Shown: one piece after another, positions 20,152-29,513 of the stretch
Position numbering within the stretch: position 1 is the first letter of the stretch
Layout of the letters: the number at the start of each line of letters is the position of its first letter
Assembly: GCF_018607995.1 (NCBI RefSeq)
Contig: NZ_JABBAL010000002.1
Span: forward strand, 1 to 64,000
Length of the DNA: 64,000 nucleotides
Direction: 5' to 3'
Origin: Planktotalea sp.
GTDB lineage: Bacteria; Pseudomonadota; Alphaproteobacteria; Rhodobacterales; Rhodobacteraceae
The notes under the pieces: generated by a model
Seen by the model: the letters and a program-made list of their open reading frames with translations, nothing else
Databases searched by the model: none
What the model was told of the DNA's origin: nothing
Position numbers and translations under genes: made by a program

Positions 20152-20477
20152 TCTGCACAGCGTCCTTGCACAGTCAGAACGTCTCCGACAACATTCAGCG
20201 CAGTCGCTTCGGCTTCGGGGCTTGCGACCCACTCGATATCGGAACGACCATATCTGCGAACGCAATATGACGCGCCCTCAAACCGTGCGGCTTCGCGGGC
20301 GCCCTCAAGGCTTTGGCTAACCGGAGAAGCAGAGGCGACGAAGTTGCGCTTGTCCTCTTTGTCCGCTTGCAAGCGACCATTGAATTGCTGGCCATCAAAC
20401 AAGACCATCTTGTCTGGATCAGAACAGCCAGCCAATAGGCCAATCACGCCAACACATATGAGCGTCGCACGGATCAT
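20148..20477 (-). CDS. Small lipoprotein of unknown function in the nuo operon
   Basis: A 109-residue protein with a lipoprotein signal: [20 protein letters not shown], with lipobox LAGC at residues 15-18. The mature domain of about 90 residues is polar ([18 protein letters not shown], then [12 protein letters not shown] and [15 protein letters not shown]) with two cysteines. It would be lipid-anchored and periplasmic. The ATG overlaps the nuoF stop by 4 bases. No family is recognised. Confidence 0.7.
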   Translation of the reverse strand: MIRATLICVGVIGLLAGCSDPDKMVLFDGQQFNGRLQADKEDKRNFVASASPVSQSLEGAREAARFEGASYCVRRYGRSDIEWVASPEAEATALNVVGDVLTVQGRCAE

Positions 20478-21775
20478 TTCGCAGCAACCGCGCGTGTTAT
20501 TTTGCCGGTGATCTGCGCTTTGATGCGATCTTCGATTTCATCACGGAAGTTATTGATCAAACCTTGGATCGGCCAAGCCGCAGCATCGCCAAGTGCGCAA
20601 ATCGTGTGACCCTCGACCTGCTTGGTCACGTCCCAAAGCATATCAATCTCGGACGGGTCCGCATTGCCGTGAACCAAGCGTTCCATGACACGCATCATCC
20701 AGCCAGTGCCTTCGCGACACGGCGTACACTGACCACAGCTTTCATGCTTGTAGAACTTCGCAAGACGCCAAATCGCTTTGATAATATCAGTGTCTTTGTC
20801 CATGACGATGACCGCCGCCGTGCCAAGACCGGATCCCAAATCATTACGCAAATAATCGAAATCCATTGTCGCATCACGCATCTTTTCGCCACGCACGCAA
20901 GGCACCGAAGATCCGCCCGGAATGACCGCTTTTAAGTTATCCCAACCGCCTTTGATGCCGCCGCAATGGGTTTCGATCAGCTCTTCGAACGAAATGCTCA
21001 TAGCTTCTTCAACGACGCATGGATTATTCACATGGCCAGAGATCGCAAAGAGCTTGGTGCCCGCATTATTCGGACGCCCAAAGCTGGAAAACCATTCAGG
21101 ACCACGGCGCAAAATTGTCGGTACCACCGCGATAGATTCTACATTGTTTACAGTCGTCGGACAGCCATATAAGCCTGCACCCGCAGGGAACGGCGGTTTC
21201 ATACGCGGCATGCCCTTTTTGCCCTCAAGGCTTTCGAGCAGCGCGGTTTCTTCGCCGCAAATATACGCTCCTGCCCCGTGGTGCAAGTAGATGTCAAAAT
21301 CCCAACCGGATTTGGCTGCGTTCTTACCAACCAGACCGGCGTCATATGCCTCATCAATCGCGGCTTGCAGCGCTTCTTTTTCACGGATGTACTCGCCGCG
21401 AATGTAAATATAGCAGGCGTTCGCGTTCATAGCGAAGCTCGCGATCAAGCAGCCCTCAATCAGCGTATGCGGGTCGTGGCGCATGATCTCGCGATCTTTA
21501 CACGTTCCCGGCTCAGATTCATCCGCGTTCACAACAAGATAAGCAGGCCGTCCGTCACTTTCCTTGGGCATAAACGACCATTTCAAACCTGTCGGGAAAC
21601 CAGCACCACCACGCCCACGCAGGCCAGAGGCTTTCATCTGATCAATGACCCAATCACGACCCTTTTTGATGATCGCGGCTGTGCCGTCCCAATGTCCACG
21701 CGCTTGCGCACCCTTAAGGGTACGGTCATGCATGCCATAGAGGTTGGTAAAAATGCGATCCTTATCGGCTAGCAT
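20474..21775 (-). CDS. nuoF: NADH-quinone oxidoreductase subunit F
   Basis: A 433-residue subunit that binds NADH and FMN and takes in electrons. It contains the glycine-rich site [16 protein letters not shown] (near residue 55), the NADH/FMN segments [15 protein letters not shown] and [19 protein letters not shown], and the cluster N3 ligands [15 protein letters not shown] plus a later [14 protein letters not shown]. Length is normal. It follows the DUF5337 gene by 7 bases. Confidence 0.97.
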   Translation of the reverse strand: MLADKDRIFTNLYGMHDRTLKGAQARGHWDGTAAIIKKGRDWVIDQMKASGLRGRGGAGFPTGLKWSFMPKESDGRPAYLVVNADESEPGTCKDREIMRHDPHTLIEGCLIASFAMNANACYIYIRGEYIREKEALQAAIDEAYDAGLVGKNAAKSGWDFDIYLHHGAGAYICGEETALLESLEGKKGMPRMKPPFPAGAGLYGCPTTVNNVESIAVVPTILRRGPEWFSSFGRPNNAGTKLFAISGHVNNPCVVEEAMSISFEELIETHCGGIKGGWDNLKAVIPGGSSVPCVRGEKMRDATMDFDYLRNDLGSGLGTAAVIVMDKDTDIIKAIWRLAKFYKHESCGQCTPCREGTGWMMRVMERLVHGNADPSEIDMLWDVTKQVEGHTICALGDAAAWPIQGLINNFRDEIEDRIKAQITGKITRAVAAK

Positions 21776-21782
21776 CTTAAGG

Positions 21783-22010
21783 TCATCCTTTCGTGTCCTG
21801 ACGCGCGCGCCAGATTTGATACGTCACAACCATCGACCAAATAAGCGCCGCGAGAACGGCAAAGTCGAAGAGAAATACGAACCTGCCCGGGACTCCGAGC
21901 ATTGGTGCGATCCTTTGGGCCAAGATCCAAAGAAGCATTGATCCCGCGATAACAAGAGCGACTATGCGCCCTTTTTTCGCCAATACGTCCTCTGTTTTGT
22001 CTTGGCCCAT
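21783..22010 (-). CDS. DUF5337-like two-helix membrane protein
   Basis: A 75-residue protein with two transmembrane helices ([19 protein letters not shown] and [20 protein letters not shown]) and a basic C-terminus, [10 protein letters not shown] match it to DUF5337, a family I recall from Rhodobacteraceae nuo operons; it was not checked by search. It lies 12 bases after the HhH-domain gene and 7 bases before nuoF. Function unknown; possibly a lineage-specific complex I accessory or assembly protein. Confidence 0.75.
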   Translation of the reverse strand: MGQDKTEDVLAKKGRIVALVIAGSMLLWILAQRIAPMLGVPGRFVFLFDFAVLAALIWSMVVTYQIWRARQDTKG

Positions 22011-22022
22011 TGGGGTGTTTCC

Positions 22023-22865
22023 TTAGTAAACCGAGTCTTTGTCTGCGCGCTTGGAGAATTCTGACTCCTTGCCCGCAGCCAAAAATTTGGCCTGATCAAT
22101 CCATTTGTCACGTGTCGCACGGCCTTTGAACCCTTCAAGGTTCGCATTGACCCACGCCATTTCATCTGGCGTCCAAGCTGCGATTTGATCAAAGTGGAAG
22201 AAGCCCATCGTGTTGCAGAGCTTTTCGAGCTTTGGTCCGATGCCTTTGATCCGCTTGAGATCATCCGCACCACCTTCGCGTGCGGCCGCAAGCGTTGCAG
22301 GCTTGGTGCCTGGATCGGCCCCTTCGCGCACGCCATCACCGTCGAAATCTTCGCCAGCTTTTGCATCAGCTTCCACTTTTGCAGCTGCTGCTTTCTCAGC
22401 TTTCGTCTTCGCGGCCTTGGCTTTCTTGTCTGCCGCAGCTTTTGCTTTCTTGTCAGCAGCCGCCTTGGCCTTTTTGTTAGCGGCAGCCTGGGCTTTCCCG
22501 TCTGCAGCTACTTTGTCGCCGGGTGCGCTATTGCTTGTGGCCGTGCTTGCGACTGCTGCTGGGGCACCTGCAGCGACTGTTGCCGTGCCTGCGGTCGCAG
22601 CACTGGTTGCGCTTGTGCTCGGTGAAGCAGCACTCGCAGATGCTGCACTTACATCAGTTTTTTCACGCGTCGCCGAGAGCGGTGCGCAGAACAGCAAATT
22701 GAACAAAAATCCCAACAAAACAAAAGCCAAAATTCCTAAAAAGGCTGCTGGAAAAAAGCTGTAATCGGCAGTTGTTAATAGCATGATAAACGTCAGCAAA
22801 CCTGCAGCTGCAGCCATTGCCCAGCAACCCATTTGGCAGGATGACTTTTTCTTAAGGTCACTCAT
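22023..22865 (-). CDS. Membrane protein with Ala/Lys linker and C-terminal helix-hairpin-helix domain
   Basis: A 280-residue protein. Residues 10-65 hold two hydrophobic helices with several cysteines. Residues 65-175 are a low-complexity linker rich in Ala, Lys, Ser and Thr, including repeats of AAADKKAK. A short DFDGDGVREGADPGT follows and resembles a calcium-type DxDxDG loop. The last 80 residues are a helix-hairpin-helix-like domain, LKRIKGIGPKLEKLCNTMGF then HFDQIAAWTPDEMAWVNANL. That domain is closely similar to the tail of the neighbouring NuoE. The gene lies 27 bases after nuoE. I infer that it tethers the same unknown partner, or NuoE itself, to the membrane. Confidence 0.75.
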   Translation of the reverse strand: MSDLKKKSSCQMGCWAMAAAAGLLTFIMLLTTADYSFFPAAFLGILAFVLLGFLFNLLFCAPLSATREKTDVSAASASAASPSTSATSAATAGTATVAAGAPAAVASTATSNSAPGDKVAADGKAQAAANKKAKAAADKKAKAAADKKAKAAKTKAEKAAAAKVEADAKAGEDFDGDGVREGADPGTKPATLAAAREGGADDLKRIKGIGPKLEKLCNTMGFFHFDQIAAWTPDEMAWVNANLEGFKGRATRDKWIDQAKFLAAGKESEFSKRADKDSVY

Positions 22866-22892
22866 TATGACTCTCCCGGTTTACAAGGTGCA

Positions 22893-24047
22893 TCAGTTGA
22901 CGCCCCCTTTTTTAACGCGGGATGCAAATTCAGTGGCTCCCCCGCTTGCAAGCACTCCGGCTTGTTCCACCCAATTGTCACGGCTGGCGCGGCCTTTGAA
23001 TCCTTCGAGATTTTGATCAACCCATGACACTTCGTCAGCGGTCCATTTTGCAACTTGATCAAAATGGTAGAAGCCAAGCGAGTTCAGTAATTTTTCCATT
23101 TTAGGTCCGACACCTTTGATCATTCTGAAATCATCCGCGCCAGCTTTTCGCGGCGCTTTCATTGTGCGAGGTTTCTTGCCCGCGCTGGCGCTTGGAGCCT
23201 CCGCAGGTGTAGTCGCAGGCTTGGATTTGGGTTTTGCTTTGGACGTCGGCGCTGGCTTTTCGTTCGCGGCTTCTGCTTTAGGCACAGACGTTTTTTTCGC
23301 AGCAACTAGTTTTGCTTTGGTTTTTGGCTTCGACGTGGTTTTACCCTGCCATGGGGCAAGCAACGGCACTTCGGTGCCATCAATGCGCTTGATCGTATCG
23401 CCAATGTCGCTCGCTAATTGGGCGGAGGCATTATACTGCGTCTTACCGCTATCGTAGTCTTTGAGGCTGCTCAAACCCGAGAGCGGCTCACAAGAATATC
23501 GGCCATTTTGCGGACCAGGTGTTGGCACGGTGCCTGCAGCCATATCATCGAGCAGTTTGCTCAGGCCCTCAGTGGTGAGATCCTCGTAATAGTCCTTGCC
23601 GATCTGCGCCATAGGTGCGTTCGTACATGCGCCAAGGCATTCCACCTCTTCCCATGAAAACTTGCCATCTGCGCTAATCACATGCGGCTTGTCAGCGATT
23701 TTTTCACGGCAAATCTCGACAAGATCCTCGGCACCGCAAATCATGCACGACAGCGTGCCGCAAATCTGGATGTGTGCGACAGAACCAACCGGCTGCAGCT
23801 GGAACATGAAATAGAACGACGCCACCTCAAGACCGCGAATATAAGCTAGGCCGAGCATGTCAGAAACATGTTCAATCGCTGGACGCGTAAGCCAGCTTTC
23901 CTGTTCCTGCGCACGCCACAGAAGCGGAATGATTGCAGATGCTTGGCGACCCTCAGGGTATTTCGTAATCTGCGCTTCTGCCCATGCTTGGTTCGCAGGG
24001 GTGAAAGCAAAGCTGTCGGGCTGGTCTTTGTGAAGGCGGCGGAGCAT
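22893..24047 (-). CDS. nuoE: NADH-quinone oxidoreductase subunit E with long C-terminal extension
   Basis: A 384-residue protein, about twice the usual NuoE length. Residues 1-190 are the thioredoxin-like 2Fe-2S (N1a) subunit: [20 protein letters not shown], then ligands CGTLSC and ECLGAC. Residues 190-300 are a Pro/Lys/Ala-rich linker. Residues 300-384 are a helix-hairpin-helix-like domain, [20 protein letters not shown] then [20 protein letters not shown], which recurs in the next gene. The ATG at 24047 overlaps the stop of a 27-residue ORF (TAATG). The NuoE part is certain; the role of the tail is unknown. Confidence 0.94.
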   Translation of the reverse strand: MLRRLHKDQPDSFAFTPANQAWAEAQITKYPEGRQASAIIPLLWRAQEQESWLTRPAIEHVSDMLGLAYIRGLEVASFYFMFQLQPVGSVAHIQICGTLSCMICGAEDLVEICREKIADKPHVISADGKFSWEEVECLGACTNAPMAQIGKDYYEDLTTEGLSKLLDDMAAGTVPTPGPQNGRYSCEPLSGLSSLKDYDSGKTQYNASAQLASDIGDTIKRIDGTEVPLLAPWQGKTTSKPKTKAKLVAAKKTSVPKAEAANEKPAPTSKAKPKSKPATTPAEAPSASAGKKPRTMKAPRKAGADDFRMIKGVGPKMEKLLNSLGFYHFDQVAKWTADEVSWVDQNLEGFKGRASRDNWVEQAGVLASGGATEFASRVKKGGVN

Positions 24048-24130
24048 TAGAACGACCCTTTGTGCGCGATTGAGGTATAGAAGCCTCCGGCGGGGATATT
24101 TTTAAAGATAGGAAGGGCAAGGCGCATCAT
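24047..24130 (-). CDS. 27-residue ORF exactly filling the nuoD-nuoE gap
   Basis: It starts at ATG 24130 (a second ATG follows at once), 3 bases after the nuoD stop, and ends with TAA overlapping the nuoE start as TAATG. The peptide begins [20 protein letters not shown] and ends IAHKGSF. It is basic and has no clear helix or signal. The exact fit suggests either a genuine micro-protein or a leader whose translation delivers ribosomes to nuoE. No family is known to me. Confidence 0.5.
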   Translation of the reverse strand: MMRLALPIFKNIPAGGFYTSIAHKGSF

Positions 24131-24133
24131 CGT

Positions 24134-25357
24134 TTACCTGTCAATTTCGCCGAAGACGACGTCCATGGTACCAATGATCGCGGCCACATCGGCGAGCTGG
24201 TGACCCACTGTGATGTGATCCATCGCCTGCAAGTGCAAGAAACCCGGTGCGCGAATTTTGGAACGATAGGGTTTGTTAGAGCCATCCGCGACAAGGTATA
24301 CGCCGAACTCGCCTTTGGGGGCTTCGACCGCGCAGTAGACTTCGCCCGCTGGCACGTGAAAGCCCTCTGTGTAGAGTTTGAAGTGGTGGATTAAGGCTTC
24401 CATCGAAGTTTTCATATCGCCCCGCTTGGGCGGCGTGAGTTTGCCGCGTGACATGACGTCACCGGGCTCTTCGCGCAGTTTGGCAATAGCTTGCTGAATG
24501 ATGGAGACGGATTGCGTCATCTCTTCCATGCGGCACAGGTAGCGATCATAGCAATCGCCATTCTTGCCGACTGGGATCTGGAACTCGAATTCATCATAAC
24601 ACTCATAAGGCTGCGCGCGGCGCAAATCCCACGCGAAGCCAGAGCCGCGCACCATCACGCCAGAGAAGCCGTAGTTTAAGATGTCTTCTTCCGTGACCAC
24701 ACCAATATCAGCATTACGCTGTTTGAAGATGCGGTTCTCAGTCAGCAGGCCATGCATGTCGTCCATGAATTTTGGGAATTCATGCGACCATGCTTCGATA
24801 TCATCAAGCAGCGCATCGGGTAGGTCCTGATGTACACCGCCAGGGCGGAAATAGGCCGCGTGAAGGCGGGCACCGCAGGCGCGCTCGTAGAAAATCATTA
24901 ACTGTTCACGTTGCTCAAAACCCCAAAGCGGCGGGGTGAGCGCTCCAACGTCGAGCGCTTGAGTCGTGACATTCAAAAGGTGGTTCAACACGCGGCCAAT
25001 CTCGGAATAAAGCACGCGGATCAGTGAGGCGCGGCGCGGCACTTCAACACCGCAAAGCTTTTCAATCGCAAGGCACCAAGCATGTTCTTGATTCATCGGG
25101 GCCACATAATCGAGACGGTCGAAGTATGGCAGGTTTTGCAGGTATGTGCGGCTTTCCATCAGCTTTTCAGTGCCGCGGTGCAGCAGGCCGATGTGGGGAT
25201 CGCAGCGTTCTACGATTTCGCCGTCAAGTTCTAAGACAAGACGCAGAACCCCGTGCGCCGCAGGGTGCTGCGGGCCGAAATTGATGTTAAAGTTGCGGAT
25301 TTTCTGTTCGCCAGAAAGCGCATCAAGAGAGTTGTCGTCGAATTTGGAGCCGTCCAT
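24134..25357 (-). CDS. nuoD: NADH-quinone oxidoreductase subunit D
   Basis: A 407-residue subunit of the peripheral arm that forms the quinone site with NuoB. It begins near [20 protein letters not shown] (the conserved His of the quinone pocket) and has [19 protein letters not shown] and [20 protein letters not shown]. It ends with [20 protein letters not shown] and [12 protein letters not shown]. It is homologous to NiFe-hydrogenase large subunits without metal ligands. The ATG overlaps the nuoC stop by one base. Confident. Confidence 0.97.
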   Translation of the reverse strand: MDGSKFDDNSLDALSGEQKIRNFNINFGPQHPAAHGVLRLVLELDGEIVERCDPHIGLLHRGTEKLMESRTYLQNLPYFDRLDYVAPMNQEHAWCLAIEKLCGVEVPRRASLIRVLYSEIGRVLNHLLNVTTQALDVGALTPPLWGFEQREQLMIFYERACGARLHAAYFRPGGVHQDLPDALLDDIEAWSHEFPKFMDDMHGLLTENRIFKQRNADIGVVTEEDILNYGFSGVMVRGSGFAWDLRRAQPYECYDEFEFQIPVGKNGDCYDRYLCRMEEMTQSVSIIQQAIAKLREEPGDVMSRGKLTPPKRGDMKTSMEALIHHFKLYTEGFHVPAGEVYCAVEAPKGEFGVYLVADGSNKPYRSKIRAPGFLHLQAMDHITVGHQLADVAAIIGTMDVVFGEIDR

Positions 25358-25965
25358 TATTTCGCCTCCTCCTGTTTCTCATCACCCGGAAGCACATATT
25401 TCGCGCCTTCCCATGGGGACATAAAATCAAACTGGCGGTATTCTTGCACCAAACTCACGGGCTCATAGACAACGCGCTTTTCAATTTCGTCGTAGCGCAC
25501 TTCCGTATAGCCCGTCGTGGGAAAATCTTTGCGCAAAGGATACCCGCGAAACCCGTAGTCCGTCAGGATGCGGCGCAAATCAGGGTGGCCCGAGAACAGC
25601 AAGCCGAACATGTCATAGATCTCACGCTCGAACCAATTGGCGCTGGGATGCACCTCCACGATTGAGGGGACCATATCATCTTCGCGCACTTGCAGGCGCA
25701 AACGAATGCGGTGGTTCATGTACATAGAGAGGAAATGATACACCACATCGAAGCGCTTCCCGCGCTCGGGGTAATCCACCGCCGTGATATCGACCAAAGA
25801 CGAAAACTTGCAATTCGGGTCGGTTTTCAGAAAATCGACAAGCCCCACGATATTCGAGGGGGCCACGGTCACATTCAACTCGCCCTGCTCTATCGCCCAA
25901 GCCAGCACGCAGTCAGGGCGTTTGGCTTCGATGTGAGTGCCGAGTTCTATCAATGCTGCGCTCAT
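25357..25965 (-). CDS. nuoC: NADH-quinone oxidoreductase subunit C
   Basis: A 202-residue 30-kDa subunit of the peripheral arm. It shows the conserved [20 protein letters not shown] near residue 65 and the signature [20 protein letters not shown] with [17 protein letters not shown] near 110-145. It is separate from NuoD, as in most alphaproteobacteria. It lies 21 bases after nuoB. Confidence 0.97.
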   Translation of the reverse strand: MSAALIELGTHIEAKRPDCVLAWAIEQGELNVTVAPSNIVGLVDFLKTDPNCKFSSLVDITAVDYPERGKRFDVVYHFLSMYMNHRIRLRLQVREDDMVPSIVEVHPSANWFEREIYDMFGLLFSGHPDLRRILTDYGFRGYPLRKDFPTTGYTEVRYDEIEKRVVYEPVSLVQEYRQFDFMSPWEGAKYVLPGDEKQEEAK

Positions 25966-25986
25966 CTGCGTCTCCCCATACGCGCC

Positions 25987-26888
<902 letters not shown>

Positions 26889-26968
26889 GAAGACCGGGTC
26901 CCTTCGGCTTTGCGCGCGCATTTTTTTGTCGATTGCGCGCTCAAATGGCTAGTTTGGCGTTGTTGTGG

Positions 26969-26997
26969 GGTTTACCGAGCCCCGCATAGAGGGTCAA
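26969..26997 (-). promoter_or_regulatory. Candidate promoter of the nuo operon
   Basis: On the minus strand, TTGACC (26997-26992) and TAAACC (26974-26969) are 17 bases apart, about 80 bases before nuoA. The -35 is good and the -10 is poor. The whole space 26889-27193 between nuoA and the liu operon holds no gene that I can support and no clear terminator for the liu operon. Confidence 0.35.
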
Positions 26998-27193
26998 CTC
27001 CGCGCGTGCAACAATTGAGACAGGCTGTGTATCGCCATTCCCCTTATTACTATGGGCTTAACGGGCAAAGTCTTAAAAAACTGTCAAATCCGAGTGATCA
27101 ATCCGACAACTTGCTTAGAAATTTGTGATCACATGGCGCAAAAGATAGCGAAAAAGAACTGCGATTCCTATCGAGAACAGGCTAAGACGCCGG

Positions 27194-27988
27194 CTAGCTC
27201 TGTTTCTTAGACCAATCAGGTGTGCGTTTTTCGAAAAACGCTCCGATTCCTTCGCCAGATTCAGGATCTTCCCAACGATTTGCCAGCGCTTCGACGGTAT
27301 GTTGAATCACATTGTCATCAATCGGCGCGGATAACGCGCGGATCAGCGCCTTCGCATCCGCTAAAGCACCGGGCGCGCACGACAAATACGGGATCACTTC
27401 CCCCTCAACAGCCGCATCAAGCGCATCTGGCTTGACTACCTTCGCCAACAGCCCAAGCTCTTGCGCTTCATCTGTGCCAAAGCGACGGGCGGACATAAAG
27501 ACCCGCCGCGCATGCGCCGCCCCCATGCGTGCAATTACGTAAGGTCCAATCGTTGCAGGGATCAGCCCAAGCCGCGTTTCAGTTAGGCCCATCAACGCTC
27601 CTTCGACGCCGATTGCAACGTCGCAGATACTCGCCAACCCGACACCACCCCCAAAAGCATTGCCTTGAATGCGCCCAATCAAAGGTTGCGGCAGCGTATC
27701 AAGCGCTTGCAACATATAAGCCAGCTTACCCGCCTGCCGGCTGCGCATCTCTGTATCCATTTCCATCTGCGCACGCATCCACGCGAGATCGCCACCAGCG
27801 CAGAAACTCTGACCCTCGGCAGATAAAGTAACGACGCGGATGTCTTTGTTCACTGCGATCTGTTTGGCTGCAGCGGTTAGCTCGTCAAGCATCAATTCCG
27901 ACATCGCATTATGCTTGTCCGCGCGCGCAAGTGTCAGCGTCGCCACACCGCGTCCATCGCAGCTTAGCTTTATCGTTTCAAACGTCAT
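27194..27988 (-). CDS. liuC: Methylglutaconyl-CoA hydratase (enoyl-CoA hydratase family)
   Basis: A 264-residue crotonase-fold enzyme. It has the CoA/oxyanion segments FCAGGDLAWMRAQME (near residue 65) and GNAFGGGVGLASICDVAIG (near 108), and the typical ETRLGLIPATIGPYVIARMG. By operon context it hydrates 3-methylglutaconyl-CoA to HMG-CoA in leucine breakdown; the family alone would only say enoyl-CoA hydratase. It is the last gene of the liu operon, 14 bases after the lyase. Confidence 0.88.
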   Translation of the reverse strand: MTFETIKLSCDGRGVATLTLARADKHNAMSELMLDELTAAAKQIAVNKDIRVVTLSAEGQSFCAGGDLAWMRAQMEMDTEMRSRQAGKLAYMLQALDTLPQPLIGRIQGNAFGGGVGLASICDVAIGVEGALMGLTETRLGLIPATIGPYVIARMGAAHARRVFMSARRFGTDEAQELGLLAKVVKPDALDAAVEGEVIPYLSCAPGALADAKALIRALSAPIDDNVIQHTVEALANRWEDPESGEGIGAFFEKRTPDWSKKQS

Positions 27989-28002
27989 ACTTTCGCCTCT
28001 CC

Positions 28003-28848
28003 CTACAAGGATGCTGCAAAACGCGCGGCCTGCGCCAAAACATCCCTGTTCAATCCCGTTTCATATCCGAGCTCCAACATCCGCTCCGCCACAGTTTCAG
28101 TGGCAACATTGCCCAAAGCACCCGGCGCATACGGACAGCCGCCCAAACCACCAATTGACGTATCGAAGACCCGCACACCTTCGTGTAAAGATGCCTCGAT
28201 GTTTGCAAGCGCACGACCAGAGGTGTCATGATAATGCCCCGCAAGCACAGCGTCAGGCACAACGTCCTTCACGGCGCGCAGCATTTTGGTAATTTCTTCA
28301 GGATAAGCATGACCCGTGGTGTCGCCCACAGAAAGCTCATAGCAGCCCATCTGATGTAACTCCCATGCGACGTTGGCAACTGCGACTGGATCGGTCGGCC
28401 CATTATAGGGGCAATTGATCACACAAGAAATGTAGCCGCGCACGGGAACCCCCCGCTCGATCGCGGTCTTGGCGACGGGGCGAAACCTCTCCAGACTTTC
28501 AGCAATGCTGGCGTTGATATTGGCCTTGGAAAACTCTTCACTCGCGGAACCGAAGATCGCCACCTCATCCGCGCGTGCTGCAATCGCGCCTTCAAGCCCA
28601 CGCATATTCGGGGCCAACGCTGCGTAAGAAATACCTTCACTTCGTGTGATCCCTGCCAAGACATCTGCGCTAGTCGCCATTTGCGGCACCCATTTGGGGC
28701 TAACAAAGCTCGCCACTTCGATCCTGCGAAACCCTGCAGTGCTAAGCAAATTCACCAGCGCAATCTTATCTTGCGCCGAAATAAGCGACGCTTCGTTTTG
28801 CAAGCCATCGCGCGGACCGACCTCAAATAATTCAACCCACTCGCTCAT
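28003..28848 (-). CDS. mvaB: Hydroxymethylglutaryl-CoA lyase
   Basis: A 281-residue TIM-barrel enzyme that cleaves HMG-CoA into acetyl-CoA and acetoacetate, the last step of leucine breakdown. It shows FEVGPRDGLQNE (metal and catalytic Arg-Asp), VASFVSPKWVPQMA, the metal-site HYHDTSGRALAN, and the diagnostic cysteine loop GLGGCPYAPGALGN near residue 245. The ATG at 28848 overlaps the GST stop by 4 bases; a start 5 codons earlier would lie deeper inside GST. Confidence 0.94.
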   Translation of the reverse strand: MSEWVELFEVGPRDGLQNEASLISAQDKIALVNLLSTAGFRRIEVASFVSPKWVPQMATSADVLAGITRSEGISYAALAPNMRGLEGAIAARADEVAIFGSASEEFSKANINASIAESLERFRPVAKTAIERGVPVRGYISCVINCPYNGPTDPVAVANVAWELHQMGCYELSVGDTTGHAYPEEITKMLRAVKDVVPDAVLAGHYHDTSGRALANIEASLHEGVRVFDTSIGGLGGCPYAPGALGNVATETVAERMLELGYETGLNRDVLAQAARFAASL

Positions 28849-29513
28849 TCTGGCATATTCCATGGCGCGTAGAAGTTCTGCGTGTAAAGCAGACTATCTG
28901 CATCGGGCAGGCTCTTTTGAAACGCATCGCGCGCCTGCAAGCGTTTGAACCACGCGGCAGTCTTTGGATGTTGCTCAAGCGTGCAGAATTTCAACGCCAA
29001 ATACATCGCCTGACCGACACTGATATCGGCTGCTGAAAACCCAGCATCCAACAGAGTGTCGCGCGGTTCGTTTAGGCGCGCTTCAATAGCATCATAACAC
29101 TTAGACAATCGCGCCGCTTCCAACTTCATGACCGCGGGCGAGCGCATGATATCATCGCGCAACACAATATGTTGCTGGGTCAATGCCGCGACATGCTGAC
29201 TGATGGTTTCGGCAAAATGCACCCAAACCAACCACTCCATGCGTTCCGCATGGCCTGCTTCACGTCCAAGTCCTGCGTCTGGAAATCGCTCGCAAAGATA
29301 TTCGGTGATCGCTCCCGTCTCGAACATGCGCGCGCCCTCAATCTCTAGTGCAGGGACGCGGCCAGCGGGCGACACCACTAGATACGCAGGTGCACGCAGG
29401 CTTTTGTCGAACGCGTGCTCGACGAGCTCAAACGGCACATTCAATTCATAAAGCAACCAAAGTGATCGCATCGACCGCGTTTGAGGACAGTGGTGCAAAA
29501 CAATGCGGTTCAT
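28845..29513 (-). CDS. Glutathione S-transferase family protein
   Basis: A 222-residue protein with an N-terminal thioredoxin-like GST domain (SMRSLWLLYELNVPFELVEH, then VSPAGRVPALEIEG and ETGAITEYL) and a C-terminal helical domain (DAGFSAADISVGQAMYLALKF). VPALE and ETGAI form the glutathione site. It sits between MCC alpha and HMG-CoA lyase with 4-base overlaps on both sides, so it is co-translated with leucine degradation genes. Its role there is unknown; it might detoxify reactive acyl-CoA products, which is only a guess. Confidence 0.88.
   Translation of the reverse strand: MNRIVLHHCPQTRSMRSLWLLYELNVPFELVEHAFDKSLRAPAYLVVSPAGRVPALEIEGARMFETGAITEYLCERFPDAGLGREAGHAERMEWLVWVHFAETISQHVAALTQQHIVLRDDIMRSPAVMKLEAARLSKCYDAIEARLNEPRDTLLDAGFSAADISVGQAMYLALKFCTLEQHPKTAAWFKRLQARDAFQKSLPDADSLLYTQNFYAPWNMPE

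Noticed and set aside
22210-22764. 184-residue plus-strand ORF rich in Ala and Ser
   Set aside because: It is antisense to the Ala/Lys-rich linker of the HhH protein; the low-complexity composition is a mirror of that linker.
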